In this document: positions 36,107 to 45,278 of the stretch, piece by piece
Layout: each line of letters opens with the position of its first letter
Numbering within the stretch: the first letter of the stretch is position 1
DNA from: Candidatus Opimibacter iunctus
Lineage (GTDB): Bacteria; Bacteroidota; Bacteroidia; Chitinophagales; Saprospiraceae
NCBI GenBank assembly: GCA_016716665.1
Contig: JADJVH010000002.1
Span: 124,001-188,000 of the forward strand
Reading direction: 5' to 3'
DNA: 64,000 bases
Program-made: the position numbers and the translations under genes
Notes under the pieces: model-generated
Told to the model about the DNA's origin: nothing
The model's input: the letters and a program-made list of their open reading frames with translations, nothing else
The model's database searches: none

Positions 36107-36670
36107 TTATACGGTCATGATATCCTTTTCCTTCGCATGGATCAGATGATCTACTGCTTCGGAATGGCTGTGCACCATCTTATCGACATCGGCTTCTTTC
36201 TTCTTGCCCATGTCTTCAGGGTATCCGTCCTTGATTTCCTTCTTGATAAAATCCATGACCTTGTGCCTGATCTGGCGCAGGGCGACCTTGGCATCTTCTC
36301 CCATCACCTTAGCTTGCTTAGCGAGGTCGCGGCGGCGCTCTTCAGTCAGTGGTGGAATGGAGATGCGAATGATTTCACCATCATTCATCGGCGTGATGCC
36401 CATATTGGCGGCAAAGATCGCTTGTTCGATTTTCGCGAGCATGCCCTTTTCCCAGGGCTGTATGGTGATCGTCCGGGCATCAGCGATGCCCACATTGGCG
36501 ACCTGCTGCAAGGGCGTATTGCTACCATAATAATCTACCTGGAGTCCATCCAGCATACCAGTGGAAGCTTTACCGGTGCGGATCTTGGTCAATTCCTTTT
36601 TGAGATGATCGATGGCATGGTCCATTTGTTCCTGGCCATGGGCGATCGTACTGTCTATCTTTTCATGCAT
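36107..36670 (-). CDS. frr: Ribosome recycling factor
   Basis: A 187-residue RRF which, with EF-G, splits the post-termination ribosome. The start MHEKIDSTIAHGQEQMDHAI (ATG at 36670) matches the family; an upstream in-frame extension is not part of the protein. Motifs: ELTKIRTGKASTGMLDGLQVDYYGSNTPLQQVANV, TITIQPWEKGMLAKIEQAI, MGITPMNDGEIIRISIPPLTEERRRDL and the C-terminal helix ending HAKEKDIMTV. The long segments are cited by position: residues 26-60, 68-86 and 92-118. Length is normal. It follows the zinc metallopeptidase gene by 41 bases; pyrH is not adjacent. Confidence 0.96.
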   Translation of the reverse strand: MHEKIDSTIAHGQEQMDHAIDHLKKELTKIRTGKASTGMLDGLQVDYYGSNTPLQQVANVGIADARTITIQPWEKGMLAKIEQAIFAANMGITPMNDGEIIRISIPPLTEERRRDLAKQAKVMGEDAKVALRQIRHKVMDFIKKEIKDGYPEDMGKKKEADVDKMVHSHSEAVDHLIHAKEKDIMTV

Positions 36671-36711
36671 GGGATGAGAAATTGAAGTGTTTGAAATAAA
36701 TACCGGGGGTA

Positions 36712-37392
36712 TTAATCGCGCCCAAAATACGAAAGGATAAAATAAACCAGCATAGCTACTGAAGAAAGCGCTGCAACCAGGTAAGTCATAGCCGCCCATT
36801 TCAGTGAATCCTTGGCATAATCATACTCCATTCCCCTTGTCGTCCCGGTGCTGTCCAGCCATACCAGGGCGCGACGGCTTGCGTCAAACTCAACCGGTAA
36901 GGTGATGAGGCTAAACAGGGTCGTGATCGCCATGGCGATGATGACGATGAGCAGTAATTGAGGAAAGCTTCCGAAAAACAACATGGCGGCAAGGAATCCC
37001 CATTGCTGAACAACAGAAGCAAATTTAACCACAGGCACAATAGCACTTCTCAGGCGCAGCATGCTATATGCGGTATCATCCTGTACGGCATGACCGCATT
37101 CGTGAGCGGCAACAGATGCTGCGGCTACACTACGACCATTGTATACTTCAGGGCTCAGCGCCACTGTCTTGGTCTGCGGATTGTAATGATCGGAGAGAAA
37201 ACCCTCACCCTGCACCACCTGCACATTGTGAATCCCATAGTGGTTGAGCATCGCTGTAGCCACCTGGTAACCGGAAAGGCCATTGGAGAGACCAACCTGT
37301 CCGTACTTATGAAACTTGGATTTGAGGCGGCTCTGCACCAGAAATCCTACCAGCGCGATAGCGCCGATCAAAACCATATACCCTATACTCAT
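36712..37392 (-). CDS. Membrane-bound zinc metallopeptidase (YugP/PF04298 family)
   Basis: A 226-residue inner-membrane protein with an N-terminal membrane segment (residues ~3-20) and two more near the middle and C-terminus (~130-160, 200-220). The HExxH zinc site is in AAASVAAHECGHAVQD (His ~97), typical of the YugP family, and DHYNPQTKTVALSPEVY precedes it as usual. The physiological substrate is unknown; a role in membrane protein quality control is plausible. It is probably co-transcribed with frr. Confidence 0.9.
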   Translation of the reverse strand: MSIGYMVLIGAIALVGFLVQSRLKSKFHKYGQVGLSNGLSGYQVATAMLNHYGIHNVQVVQGEGFLSDHYNPQTKTVALSPEVYNGRSVAAASVAAHECGHAVQDDTAYSMLRLRSAIVPVVKFASVVQQWGFLAAMLFFGSFPQLLLIVIIAMAITTLFSLITLPVEFDASRRALVWLDSTGTTRGMEYDYAKDSLKWAAMTYLVAALSSVAMLVYFILSYFGRD

Positions 37393-37491
37393 TTTTTAAA
37401 GTTTGGTGATCCAACCCAGAGGTTGATAATATCGTATAAATGCAAAAATAGCCCCGGAGGTTTCAATTGGGCAGAAAACCCCGACCAAATT

Positions 37492-38781
37492 TTAGGATTC
37501 TTCGCCGATCCACTCAAAACCGGTATAAGGCACCAGCACCTGAGGAAGCCTGATCCCTTTCTCCGTCTGGTTGTTTTCAAGCAAGGCAGCTACGATCCTG
37601 GCCAGGGCGAGTGCACTACCGTTGAGGGTATGTACCAGTTGCATCTTGCCCTTATCATCCCTGAACCTCATCTTCATGCGGTTGGCCTGGAAGGATTCAA
37701 AATTGGATACCGAGCTGACTTCCAGCCATTTCTGTTGAGCGGCTGACCATACTTCAAAGTCATAGGTTGTCGCTGAAGTGAAACCCATATCACCACCACA
37801 GAGATGCAGGATCCTGTAGGGTAGCTCCAGGCTGTCCATTAAGTGTGAGACGTGGCTGACCATTTCCATGAGCGTATCATAGGAACGTGAAGGGTGCTCA
37901 AATTGCACGATTTCCACTTTGTCAAACTGATGTACCCTGTTGAGGCCTTTCACATCTGAGCCGTAAGAACCGGCTTCCCTTCTGAAGCATGGTGTGTAGG
38001 CGGTCAGCTTGATCGGAAGATCCGATTCTGCTACAATCTGGCCCCGGTACATATTGGTCACCGGCACTTCGGCGGTAGGGATCAGGTACAGGTCATCTTT
38101 TTCTACATAATACATCTGCGCCTCTTTATCAGGCAATTGCCCGGTGGCATAGGCAGATTCGGCATTGACCATGAGCGGAGGCTGGATTTCCTCGAAACCA
38201 GCTCTTCTGGCCTGATCCAGGAAGTAGCTTATCAATGCACGTTGGAGCCTTGCCCCCTTGCCACGATAGAGTGGAAACCCGCTGCCGGTCAGGAAGGTAC
38301 CGAGCTTGAAATCGATGAGATTGTACTTTTCTGCCAATTCCCAGTGGGGAATAGCGTTGGCGGGTAAGGTGGGCAATGCACCTTCCCAGGCTTTATGAAC
38401 CTTATTATCCTCCGGGGTCTTACCCTCAGGGACAGTCGTGTGAGGGATATTTGGAAGGGTGACAAGCAGGGCATCCAGTGCGGCCTTTGTTTCCTGGAGC
38501 TTAGATTCCAGGGCTTCGGCGGCATCCTTTGTCGCCTGCACCTTGACCTTCAGTTGGTTAGCCTCCTGGGCCTTGCCCGACTTGAAGAGATTGCCGATCT
38601 CCTCAGAGAGTGTATTACGCTCATTGAGGAGTACATCCAGTTGCGTCTGCAGGTCCTTTCGCTGGTCATCCAGAGACACGATCTGATCAATGGCAAGCAG
38701 TCTTTCTTCTGAAAAACCCCTTTTCTTAAGCCCGGCAACCGCCCTGGCTTTCTGGTCACGTAAAATTTGTATTTCTAGCAT
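37492..38781 (-). CDS. serS: Seryl-tRNA synthetase
   Basis: A 429-residue class II synthetase. The start is the ATG at 38781 (MLEIQILRDQ). An N-terminal coiled-coil arm (residues ~30-105, charged heptads) binds the long variable arm of tRNA-Ser. The catalytic core has motif 1 near GSGFPLYRGKGARLQRAL, motif 2 CFRREAGSYGSDVKGLNRVHQF and motif 3 NGSALALARIVAALLENNQ. It charges tRNA-Ser and tRNA-Sec with serine. It looks complete and stands alone upstream of the metallopeptidase gene. Confidence 0.96.
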   Translation of the reverse strand: MLEIQILRDQKARAVAGLKKRGFSEERLLAIDQIVSLDDQRKDLQTQLDVLLNERNTLSEEIGNLFKSGKAQEANQLKVKVQATKDAAEALESKLQETKAALDALLVTLPNIPHTTVPEGKTPEDNKVHKAWEGALPTLPANAIPHWELAEKYNLIDFKLGTFLTGSGFPLYRGKGARLQRALISYFLDQARRAGFEEIQPPLMVNAESAYATGQLPDKEAQMYYVEKDDLYLIPTAEVPVTNMYRGQIVAESDLPIKLTAYTPCFRREAGSYGSDVKGLNRVHQFDKVEIVQFEHPSRSYDTLMEMVSHVSHLMDSLELPYRILHLCGGDMGFTSATTYDFEVWSAAQQKWLEVSSVSNFESFQANRMKMRFRDDKGKMQLVHTLNGSALALARIVAALLENNQTEKGIRLPQVLVPYTGFEWIGEES

Positions 38782-38843
38782 ATAAGGCAACTTTTACAGG
38801 CTATCCGCCGTTTAAGCACAGTAGATACCTCTTAAAATTTCAC

Positions 38844-38851
38844 CAAAGGTA
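38844..38851 (-). promoter_or_regulatory. Bacteroidota -7 box TACCTTTG upstream of serS
   Basis: On the minus strand TACCTTTG fits TAnnTTTG, about 62 bases before the serS ATG. The -33 element is not clear. Confidence 0.4.
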
Positions 38852-39044
38852 ATTCCCCTTAATTAAAAATAGTTTTTACCTTAGTGGCGTTTTACACACC
38901 TACATACCGGTCTGATTATCCTTCAGATTCCCCAATTCTAAATAAATCTCTGATTAGTGGTTGAGTGAAGTGAACGGAACCGAGTGTTTAAGTATTTCTT
39001 ATTGAATCCATTTTTTCCATCCGAATTAATTATCTGATCATATC

Positions 39045-40900
39045 ATGTACGATATTTTGCAGTTGAATGACATGCTCGTTCCTGAGCTAAGGGAACTGGC
39101 TGAATCGCTCGGCGTTGATGGCTTTAAAAAGCTCAACAAACAAGAGCTAGTGTATACCATCCTCGATCACCAGGCGCTCTCAGAAAAAAAGAAAACAGGC
39201 AGCAATGGCGCGGACAAACTTGATTTGCCTGATGAAGTGCCCATGTCTTCTGACAATATGCGCATGGATAAGAGACAGCCAGGCGCAATCCCAAAAAGAG
39301 GTAGAAAACCTGCCCATAAGGAAGCAGACGTAGTATCGGATGCGGATAATGAGGACGAAGTGCAACTCGAGGAAACGTCAGAAAATACCGTTTCTGCGGA
39401 AAGTACACCAGTAGAACGTCCCCAGCAACCTCGCAGGCCTGAGCACAAGGACAGAAACCCGCAAGGACCCAGAGAACCTCGTACCCCACATCAGCCAAGG
39501 GAGCCGAGAGCCCCCCATGTTCCTAGAGAACCACGTGCTCCTCATCAGCCAAGAGAGCCAAGAGAGCCTCGTGTAATACAGGAGCCCAGGTTGCCACAGG
39601 AGCCAAGAGAGCAGAGAGAACCAAGAGAGCAAAGGGAGCCACGTGCCCCACAGGAGCCAAGGCAGCCGCAGGCTCAACCCCTCGAAGCCCGGACCCCGGG
39701 ATCCAATGATCCAAGGAACCAGCAACAGCGTGATGCAAGAGATTTTGCACGTGAGGCAAGGGAGCGTTTCAATGTAGAAGTGGACGGGATCATTGAGGGC
39801 GAAGGTGTGCTTGAAATGATGTCAGATGGATATGGGTTTTTGAGGTCATCGGACTATAACTACCTCTCTTCCCCGGATGATATCTATGTATCTCCATCAC
39901 AAATCAAATTATTTGGCCTCAATACCGGCGATACGGTCAAGGGGCTATACGTCCTCCGAAAGAAGGGGAAAAATATTTCGCCCTCCTGAGGGTAAGTACT
40001 GTCAATGGGAAGACACCTGATGAAGTACGCGACCGGGTGCCTTTTGATTACCTGACGCCACTCTTCCCGACAGAGAAATTCAATTTGCTGACACATCCTA
40101 CAGGAAAGGATTACGGTAACCGTATGATCGACCTATTTACCCCACTTGGTAAAGGCCAGCGGGGTTTGATCGTTGCCCAGCCAAAGACAGGTAAGACCTT
40201 CCTCCTGAAGGATATCGCCAATGCTATAGCTGCAAACCACCCCGAAGTTTACCTGATAGTATTGCTGATCGATGAGCGCCCTGAGGAGGTCACCGATATG
40301 CGCCGGAATGTCAAGGCGGAGGTTGTTTCCTCAACGTTTGACGAACCAGCTGACAATCACGTACGTGTAGCGAATATCATCCTTGAAAAGGCAAAGCGCC
40401 TCGTAGAGTGTGGCCATGATGTGGTCATCCTGCTTGACTCTATCACTCGTCTTGCACGGGCATATAATACAGTAGCTCCATCCAGCGGGAAAGTACTCTC
40501 CGGTGGTGTGGAGGCAAATGCCCTGCACAAGCCAAAACAATTTTTTGGTGCAGCCCGGAATATCGAAAATGGTGGTTCGCTTACCGTATTGGCTACTGCC
40601 CTTATCGATACCGGCTCTAAGATGGACGGTGTCATTTTCGAAGAATTCAAGGGAACCGGTAATATGGAGCTTCAGCTTGACAGGTCATTGGCCAACAAGC
40701 GGATGTATCCTTCGATCGATCTTACCAAATCAAGCACACGTCGCGAAGAATTGCTGCTTGATGATGCTATCCTCCAGCGGATGTTTATCCTGCGTAATTA
40801 CCTCGCGGATATGAAGCCAGATGAAGCAATGGAGTTCCTGCGTAAGCATATGATCAATACCCGGACAAACGAAGAATTCCTCATTTCTATGAACGGATAA
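39045..40900 (+). pseudogene. rho: Transcription termination factor Rho, split by a homopolymer frameshift
   Basis: The reading from ATG 39045 (MYDILQLNDMLVPELRELAE, Rho N domain) goes through a Pro/Arg/Glu/Gln-rich insertion (residues ~80-230, many PREPR-type units) into the cold-shock RNA-binding domain (GVLEMMSDGYGFLRSSDYNY) and leaves frame after GDTVKG. At G4 (39941-39944) a fifth G restores AIRPPKEGEKYFALLRVSTVNG and the rest: DRVPFDYLTPLFP, Walker A QPKTGKTFL, the DERPEEVTDM stretch and DSITRLARAYN. The repaired gene is 1857 nt, 618 residues. Rho is a hexameric RNA helicase that terminates transcription. Insertions before the RNA-binding domain are usual in Bacteroidota. The break is probably a consensus error. 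Confidence 0.9.
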
Positions 40901-40985
40901 GCAGGATCCGGGCCTTCGGGCATGGATTTTGAATATAGGAAATGAGGTTTTTTAGGTAAAAAGACCATTTTTTTCAAAAAATAAG

Positions 40986-40993
40986 TACATTTG
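40986..40993 (+). promoter_or_regulatory. Bacteroidota -7 box TACATTTG upstream of rpmH
   Basis: TACATTTG fits TAnnTTTG and ends 48 bases before the rpmH ATG. A T-rich stretch lies in the -33 area (40970-40976). Confidence 0.55.
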
Positions 40994-41041
40994 TGCCCGC
41001 TTTTAAACGAGCGGCCTAAACAACTAACAGGTAATACAGCG

Positions 41042-41197
41042 ATGAAAAGAACATTTCAGCCATCCAGAAGGAAGAGAGTGAACAAACATGGGTTTCGCTC
41101 CCGAATGAGTACAAAGGCTGGGCGTAAGGTGCTCTCTGCACGTCGCGCCCGTGGCCGTCACAAGCTGAGTGTTTCTGACACCATGCGGGTGAAGTAA
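41042..41197 (+). CDS. rpmH: 50S ribosomal protein L34
   Basis: A 51-residue L34: MKRTFQPSRRKRVNKHGFRS and SARRARGRHKLSVSD are diagnostic. It belongs to the large ribosomal subunit. The start is the ATG at 41042; in-frame codons upstream are not part of the protein. A TAnnTTTG promoter lies 5' and a hairpin terminator 3'. rnpA follows in the order usual in bacteria. Confidence 0.97.
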   Translation: MKRTFQPSRRKRVNKHGFRSRMSTKAGRKVLSARRARGRHKLSVSDTMRVK

Positions 41198-41248
41198 TAT
41201 GCCTGAGTCCCTTTCCGGGATGAAGTCATTAAAGAAATATTGAATATG

Positions 41249-41284
41249 AAAATCCTCCGGCCCTTGGCAGGAGGATTTTTTTTT
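41249..41284 (+). terminator. Rho-independent terminator after rpmH
   Basis: A 10-base perfect stem AAAATCCTCC (41249-41258) and GGAGGATTTT (41270-41279) continuing into a T-tract to 41284. Confidence 0.85.
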
Positions 41285-41366
41285 GACCAATTGCCGGGTT
41301 GGCTTGCTTTAGGAGGGTTAACCAATGCGCTCCTTTATGGCTCAGCAGGGTATGTTATCTTTGAAT

Positions 41367-41789
41367 ATGGTTCGCTACACCCTTTCCAAGCCGGAACGAT
41401 TGAACTCACTTAAAGCTATTGAAAGGCTGTTTAAGGAGGGCCAGAGCCTTGCTAAATACCCGGTCAGGCTGGTATGGCTGGAATCTGCTGAAGCACCTGC
41501 GCAGGAATTTCCAGTTCAGGTTATGTTTTCCGTATCAAAGAAGAGGTTTTCAAGGGCTGTGGATCGTAACCGGCTCAAAAGGCTTTTGCGGGAAAGTTAC
41601 AGGTTGAATAAGCCCGGGCTCTATGTCTCCCTTCCGCATGGGAAGACTTACCATTTGGCATTGATTTATTCCGGCACCGAGATTCTGGATCTGGCCTTTA
41701 TACAAAAGAGCCTGATTCAGGCGTTTGAAAAATGGCTCAGAGAGCTAACCAAGGAATCATCCCTCACAGAAACCGGAAGTGTAACCTAA
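41367..41789 (+). CDS. rnpA: Ribonuclease P protein component
   Basis: A 140-residue RnpA, which binds the catalytic RNase P RNA and helps mature tRNA 5' ends. The start MVRYTLSKPERL (ATG 41367) fits the family; other in-frame ATGs lie upstream (41325). The RNR signature is SRAVDRNRLKRLLRESYR, preceded by VMFSVSKKRF. The reading frame ends two bases before a TTG-started gene, so the two are likely one operon with rpmH transcription partly stopped in between. Confidence 0.93.
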   Translation: MVRYTLSKPERLNSLKAIERLFKEGQSLAKYPVRLVWLESAEAPAQEFPVQVMFSVSKKRFSRAVDRNRLKRLLRESYRLNKPGLYVSLPHGKTYHLALIYSGTEILDLAFIQKSLIQAFEKWLRELTKESSLTETGSVT

Positions 41790-41790
41790 A

Positions 41791-42285
41791 TTGCGTACAG
41801 GATTTCTCACACTACTTCACTGCATCCTCTGCCTGATCCCCATGTCAGCGCAGAAGTATATGCTTATTGAAAGGGCAGGTAATCCGCACACAGAGCGCAT
41901 AGCGATGTATGATGATCTGACCTTTCAGCTCAGGGATGATGATGCAGGATGGTATACCCGCAGAATACTTGATATGGATCCCGCCGGGCAAATGATCATG
42001 CTCGGGGAATCATGGGTAGCGATCAAGGATATTACCAGGATCAAATTAGACCGCAAGCGGGTATTGCCTATGATACTAGGTAGTGCCCTGCAGGTAGGAG
42101 GCATCTCGATGTTTATGGGTGACCTTTGGTTTACAGTCGTAGGGGAGCCTCAATATTCTGAAGGAGGGATGGAATTTGGCCTTATCAATTTTGCCGTTGG
42201 GACCGGTATCAAGTGGCTCTTCGCACCTGTCATCTACAATTTCGGAAAGCAGAAAAGGCTCAGGGTAGTGGATCTTACGTTTTAG
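41791..42285 (+). CDS. Hypothetical membrane-associated protein downstream of rnpA
   Basis: A 164-residue protein starting at a TTG (41791; MRTGFLTLLHCILCLIPMSAQ). A signal peptide ends near MSAQ (residue 21). The mature part has an N-terminal beta domain with DDLTFQLRDDDAGWYTRRIL and WVAIKDITRIKLD. Two hydrophobic segments follow (residues ~95-115, 130-150), suggesting a membrane-anchored protein. Proteins of this form occur in Bacteroidota, but I know no function. It lies one base after the rnpA stop. Confidence 0.65.
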   Translation: MRTGFLTLLHCILCLIPMSAQKYMLIERAGNPHTERIAMYDDLTFQLRDDDAGWYTRRILDMDPAGQMIMLGESWVAIKDITRIKLDRKRVLPMILGSALQVGGISMFMGDLWFTVVGEPQYSEGGMEFGLINFAVGTGIKWLFAPVIYNFGKQKRLRVVDLTF

Positions 42286-42335
42286 CTATCAGCCTCCAGC
42301 TACCAGCTACCAGATTATTCCCACTCACGTCTCAC
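42286..42335. repeat. CCAGCTACCAGCTACCAG and ACGTCTCACGTCTCAC repeats
   Basis: Two short tandem types at a convergent junction: CTCCAGCTACCAGCTACCAG and CTCACGTCTCACGTCTCAC. The former is related to the repeat at 601-676. Confidence 0.7.
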
Positions 42336-42338
42336 GTC

Positions 42339-43007
42339 TCACTTATTGAGTCCGTTGACGAATCCAGCGAGGTCCTTGATATTATAATGGAGTTGTCCGT
42401 TGACCCTGACCACTGGCATCGTGACATTATCACCTGTGAATCCTCCGTCACGCAGTTGTTTCCACATGTTATTGACTTCTGGCGATCCACTATTGACATC
42501 CACCTCTTCAAAAGGTATGCCTTTGGCGGTCATTTCTTTCTTGACATAAGAGCAGCGGCCGCATCCGACCTGGGTGAAAACGATAATGGGAGCAGTGGAC
42601 AATGCAGCAGGTGCAGGTTGAGGTGCAGGCTTTGGAGCGGTGGGTTTGGCTGCAGCGTCTGTTTTTGTGGATGGGGTACCAGTCTCCTTTGGTGCCTGCC
42701 CGACATATTCACTATAGGAGACATCATAGCCATATGACCAGGCCTCCCCCGGTCTTGGGGTCAGGGTGGCAAGTTCTTTCATGTATCCGGCAGGAACGAT
42801 GGCTTCAACCGCTATCCCGGGGGTGATATCCATTCCCTTGGCATCAATAGTCAGATTGACCTGGTAAGAGACCTTCCCGACATTTCGGGCGATAACGATA
42901 TTCTTATTGCCGTCTTTTTTCTCAAAGATTTCGATGTCTTCCTTCTGTGCGATGACCGTGCCGGTCAGTAGGAAAAGGGCTGTGACAAGGGCAGTACTAA
43001 ATCTCAT
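42339..43007 (-). CDS. Exported protein with C-terminal glutaredoxin/thioredoxin-fold domain
   Basis: A 222-residue protein. I set the start at the ATG at 43007 (MRFSTALVTALFLLTG, signal peptide ending VIAQ) rather than further upstream. Residues ~25-110 form a beta domain (NKNIVIARNVGKVSYQVNLTI), followed by an Ala/Pro/Lys-rich linker (~120-140) and a glutaredoxin-like fold with the active site VGCGRCSYVK, a cis-Pro in VTMPVVRVNG and the ending DLAGFVNGL. It probably exchanges disulfides in the periplasm. Confidence 0.85.
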   Translation of the reverse strand: MRFSTALVTALFLLTGTVIAQKEDIEIFEKKDGNKNIVIARNVGKVSYQVNLTIDAKGMDITPGIAVEAIVPAGYMKELATLTPRPGEAWSYGYDVSYSEYVGQAPKETGTPSTKTDAAAKPTAPKPAPQPAPAALSTAPIIVFTQVGCGRCSYVKKEMTAKGIPFEEVDVNSGSPEVNNMWKQLRDGGFTGDNVTMPVVRVNGQLHYNIKDLAGFVNGLNK

Positions 43008-43087
43008 GCGTTGTAAAATTTGATCAAAGGTAAATAACGATCCAATCGCTATTAAGTTCTTTGTCGAGTTAACAACCCGTTTAATCA

Positions 43088-43133
43088 AAAAGCAGAGAGC
43101 CGACAGCTTACCAGCTGTCGGCTCTGCTTTTTG
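43088..43133 (-). terminator. Terminator after the EF-G-like gene
   Basis: A strong hairpin: AAAAAGCAG plus AGCCGACAGCT (43088-43109) pairs with AGCTGTCGGCTCTGCTTTTT (43114-43133), with a 2-base bulge. It lies 16 bases past the stop of the leftward EF-G-like gene and before the glutaredoxin gene. Confidence 0.8.
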
Positions 43134-43148
43134 CGCTATGCCCTATGC

Positions 43149-45278
43149 TCAATGTTCGTCGTGTGCATGAATCTGGTAATCCGCCACCAGTTTTTGCTGG
43201 ATTTCAGATGGTACCTGCTGGTAATCGGCCAGCTTCATCGAAAACTTAGCTTTCCCCTGGGTGAGTGATCTCAGGGTTGAGGAGTATTCATGTAACTCTG
43301 CCAGTGGAACACGGGCGAGGATTTTCTGGTAATGTCCCTCACGCTCCATCCCCATGATAATCGCACGCCTGGTCTGCAGGTCACCCATCACATCTCCCAT
43401 GACTTCGTCCTGGCAAAGAATGGAGACATCATAGATAGGTTCGAGCAATTGAGGTCCGGCGTGCTGGAAGGCGGCTTTAAAAGCCATTGTGCCGGCCAAC
43501 TGGAACGCCATATCATTGGAGTCCACAGGGTGCATTTTTCCGTCGTAAATGCTGACCCTGATGTCTCTGCAATGCGATCCGGTCAGTGGTCCTTCGGTCA
43601 TTTTATTCATGACCCCTTTCTTGATAGCGTTGCTGAATTTGGAATCGATCGATCCTCCAACAATACACCAGTAAAAAGCAAGCGTTCCTCCCCAGGGTAG
43701 TTTTTCATATTCGCGATGGCGCACCGTGAGGCCTTCGGGGTCTCCCATACCCTCATGGTAGGGTTCTATCCGCAAATGAACTTCGGCAAACTGCCCTGCA
43801 CCACCGGTCTGTTTCTTGTGACGGTATACTTCATTAGCTACTTTGGTGATGGTCTCCCGGTATGGGATCTTTGGCATCTCAAAATTCATCGAGACCCCAT
43901 AGACTTTCTCAATCCGGGATTTGATCAGGTCAAGATGTAACTGGCCTTGTCCATGCAGGAGCATTTGTTTTAACTCCGCAGACTGTTCGATCAGCAGTGT
44001 CGGATCCTCTTCATGGGTGATGTGCAATGCCTTCGCGAGCTTTTCAATATCTCCTTTATTATTGGTCGAGACGGCTACCCTGATGCGAGGTTCTGGAAAG
44101 TGGATTTCTTCAACACCAGCTTCTACTCCCTTTGAAGCAAGGGTGTTGTTAGTATGGCTTTCCTTGAGTTTGACAGTCACGCCCAGGTCACCCGCTTTGA
44201 GTTCATTGACCGACTCGCGGTTTTTCCCCTCAGACACATATATCTGGGCTATACGCTCATGATTGCTGTTGGCCATATTGATCAGGTCATCACCTGGCCG
44301 GAGGGTTCCTGAATATACTTTGAAATAGGATACATTTCCTACCTGTGGTTCAGATATGGTTTTATAGATAAAGACCTTTGTCGAAGCCGATGAATCAGGC
44401 GCTATTTTATCTCCCTTGGTGCTCAAAGGCTGAGGACGGTCTGCAGGTGATGGGCCGATGTCGTTGATAAAGCCCATGATGCGTCCGCTGCCCATGTTGA
44501 GTTTACCGGAAGCGCAGAAAACGGGGAAAATCTGCTGGTGCGCTAAGGCAATATTAAGCCCTTTAGCGAGTTCTTCTTCACTGAGGTTGCCTTCGTCAAA
44601 GAACTTCTCCATCAGGCTTTCATCATTTTCAGCAGCAGCTTCTACAAGCACCTGGTGCATGGCCTGTGCGCGTCCGACTTCACTTTCAGGGATGGCCTTC
44701 TTCTCAGGTTTGCCGCCGTCCTTGGGAAATACATACATGACCATACGCAGCGTATCTATGATAGTATTGAATCCATTACCGGTCTGCAAGGGATATTGGA
44801 AGGGAATGACTTTGGGTCCAAACCTGGATTTGATTTGCTCGAGGGTGGTATCAAAATTGGCTTTTTCGTGGTCTAGCTGGTTGACGACGAAGAGACAAGG
44901 GGTTTCAAATTTTTCGATGTATTCCCAGAGGAGCTCTGTTCCGACTTCCACCCCGCTGGCCGCATTGACGATCATCACTGCGGTATCGGCGACTTTGAGT
45001 GAGGATATGACTTCGCCGACAAAGTCATCGTATCCCGGGGTGTCAATGATGTTGATTTTATTTCCACGCCATTCGACGTGCATGAGCGAACTAAATAAGG
45101 AGTTCCCTCTCTCCTGTTCTATTTTTGTATAGTCTGATGCGGTATTCTGTCCTTCTATGGTTCCTCTTCGGTTGATGGCTCCGGATTCAAACAACATGCT
45201 TTCAACAAACAGTGTTTTTCCGGAGCCGCTATGGCCGAGCAACACAACATTCCGCAGATTTTTAGTGTCAAAACCCAT
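43149..45278 (-). CDS. Elongation factor G paralogue (EF-G2-like) with altered GTPase motifs
   Basis: A 709-residue five-domain translation factor GTPase. P-loop GHSGSGKT (residues 15-22) is present. The switch II motif reads DTPGYDDF (79-86), with Tyr83 where EF-G has the catalytic His; N133-Q-L-D136 replaces NKxD; and switch I reads RGNSLF instead of RGITI. Domains II-V follow: SYFKVYSGTLRPGDDLI, LIKSRIEKVYGVSMNFEMP, and SNAIKKGVMNKMTEGPLTGS, ending with a conserved domain V (DLQTRRAIIMGMEREGHYQKI). It is therefore an EF-G paralogue, not the housekeeping FusA. Bacteroides EF-G2 has been reported to translocate without GTP hydrolysis, which fits these changes; that the two are equivalent is inference. 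Confidence 0.9.
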   Translation of the reverse strand: MGFDTKNLRNVVLLGHSGSGKTLFVESMLFESGAINRRGTIEGQNTASDYTKIEQERGNSLFSSLMHVEWRGNKINIIDTPGYDDFVGEVISSLKVADTAVMIVNAASGVEVGTELLWEYIEKFETPCLFVVNQLDHEKANFDTTLEQIKSRFGPKVIPFQYPLQTGNGFNTIIDTLRMVMYVFPKDGGKPEKKAIPESEVGRAQAMHQVLVEAAAENDESLMEKFFDEGNLSEEELAKGLNIALAHQQIFPVFCASGKLNMGSGRIMGFINDIGPSPADRPQPLSTKGDKIAPDSSASTKVFIYKTISEPQVGNVSYFKVYSGTLRPGDDLINMANSNHERIAQIYVSEGKNRESVNELKAGDLGVTVKLKESHTNNTLASKGVEAGVEEIHFPEPRIRVAVSTNNKGDIEKLAKALHITHEEDPTLLIEQSAELKQMLLHGQGQLHLDLIKSRIEKVYGVSMNFEMPKIPYRETITKVANEVYRHKKQTGGAGQFAEVHLRIEPYHEGMGDPEGLTVRHREYEKLPWGGTLAFYWCIVGGSIDSKFSNAIKKGVMNKMTEGPLTGSHCRDIRVSIYDGKMHPVDSNDMAFQLAGTMAFKAAFQHAGPQLLEPIYDVSILCQDEVMGDVMGDLQTRRAIIMGMEREGHYQKILARVPLAELHEYSSTLRSLTQGKAKFSMKLADYQQVPSEIQQKLVADYQIHAHDEH

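Noticed and set aside
36958..37746. Long open frame on the plus strand (262 codons) over the metallopeptidase and serS genes
   Set aside because: Antisense to two conserved genes and crosses both; composition is His/Gly/Cys-rich, typical of shadow frames.
39939..39947. Programmed -1 frameshift in rho
   Set aside because: The sequence AAG GGG CTA has no canonical slippery heptamer and no obvious pseudoknot; five other homopolymer lesions in the window point to sequencing error.
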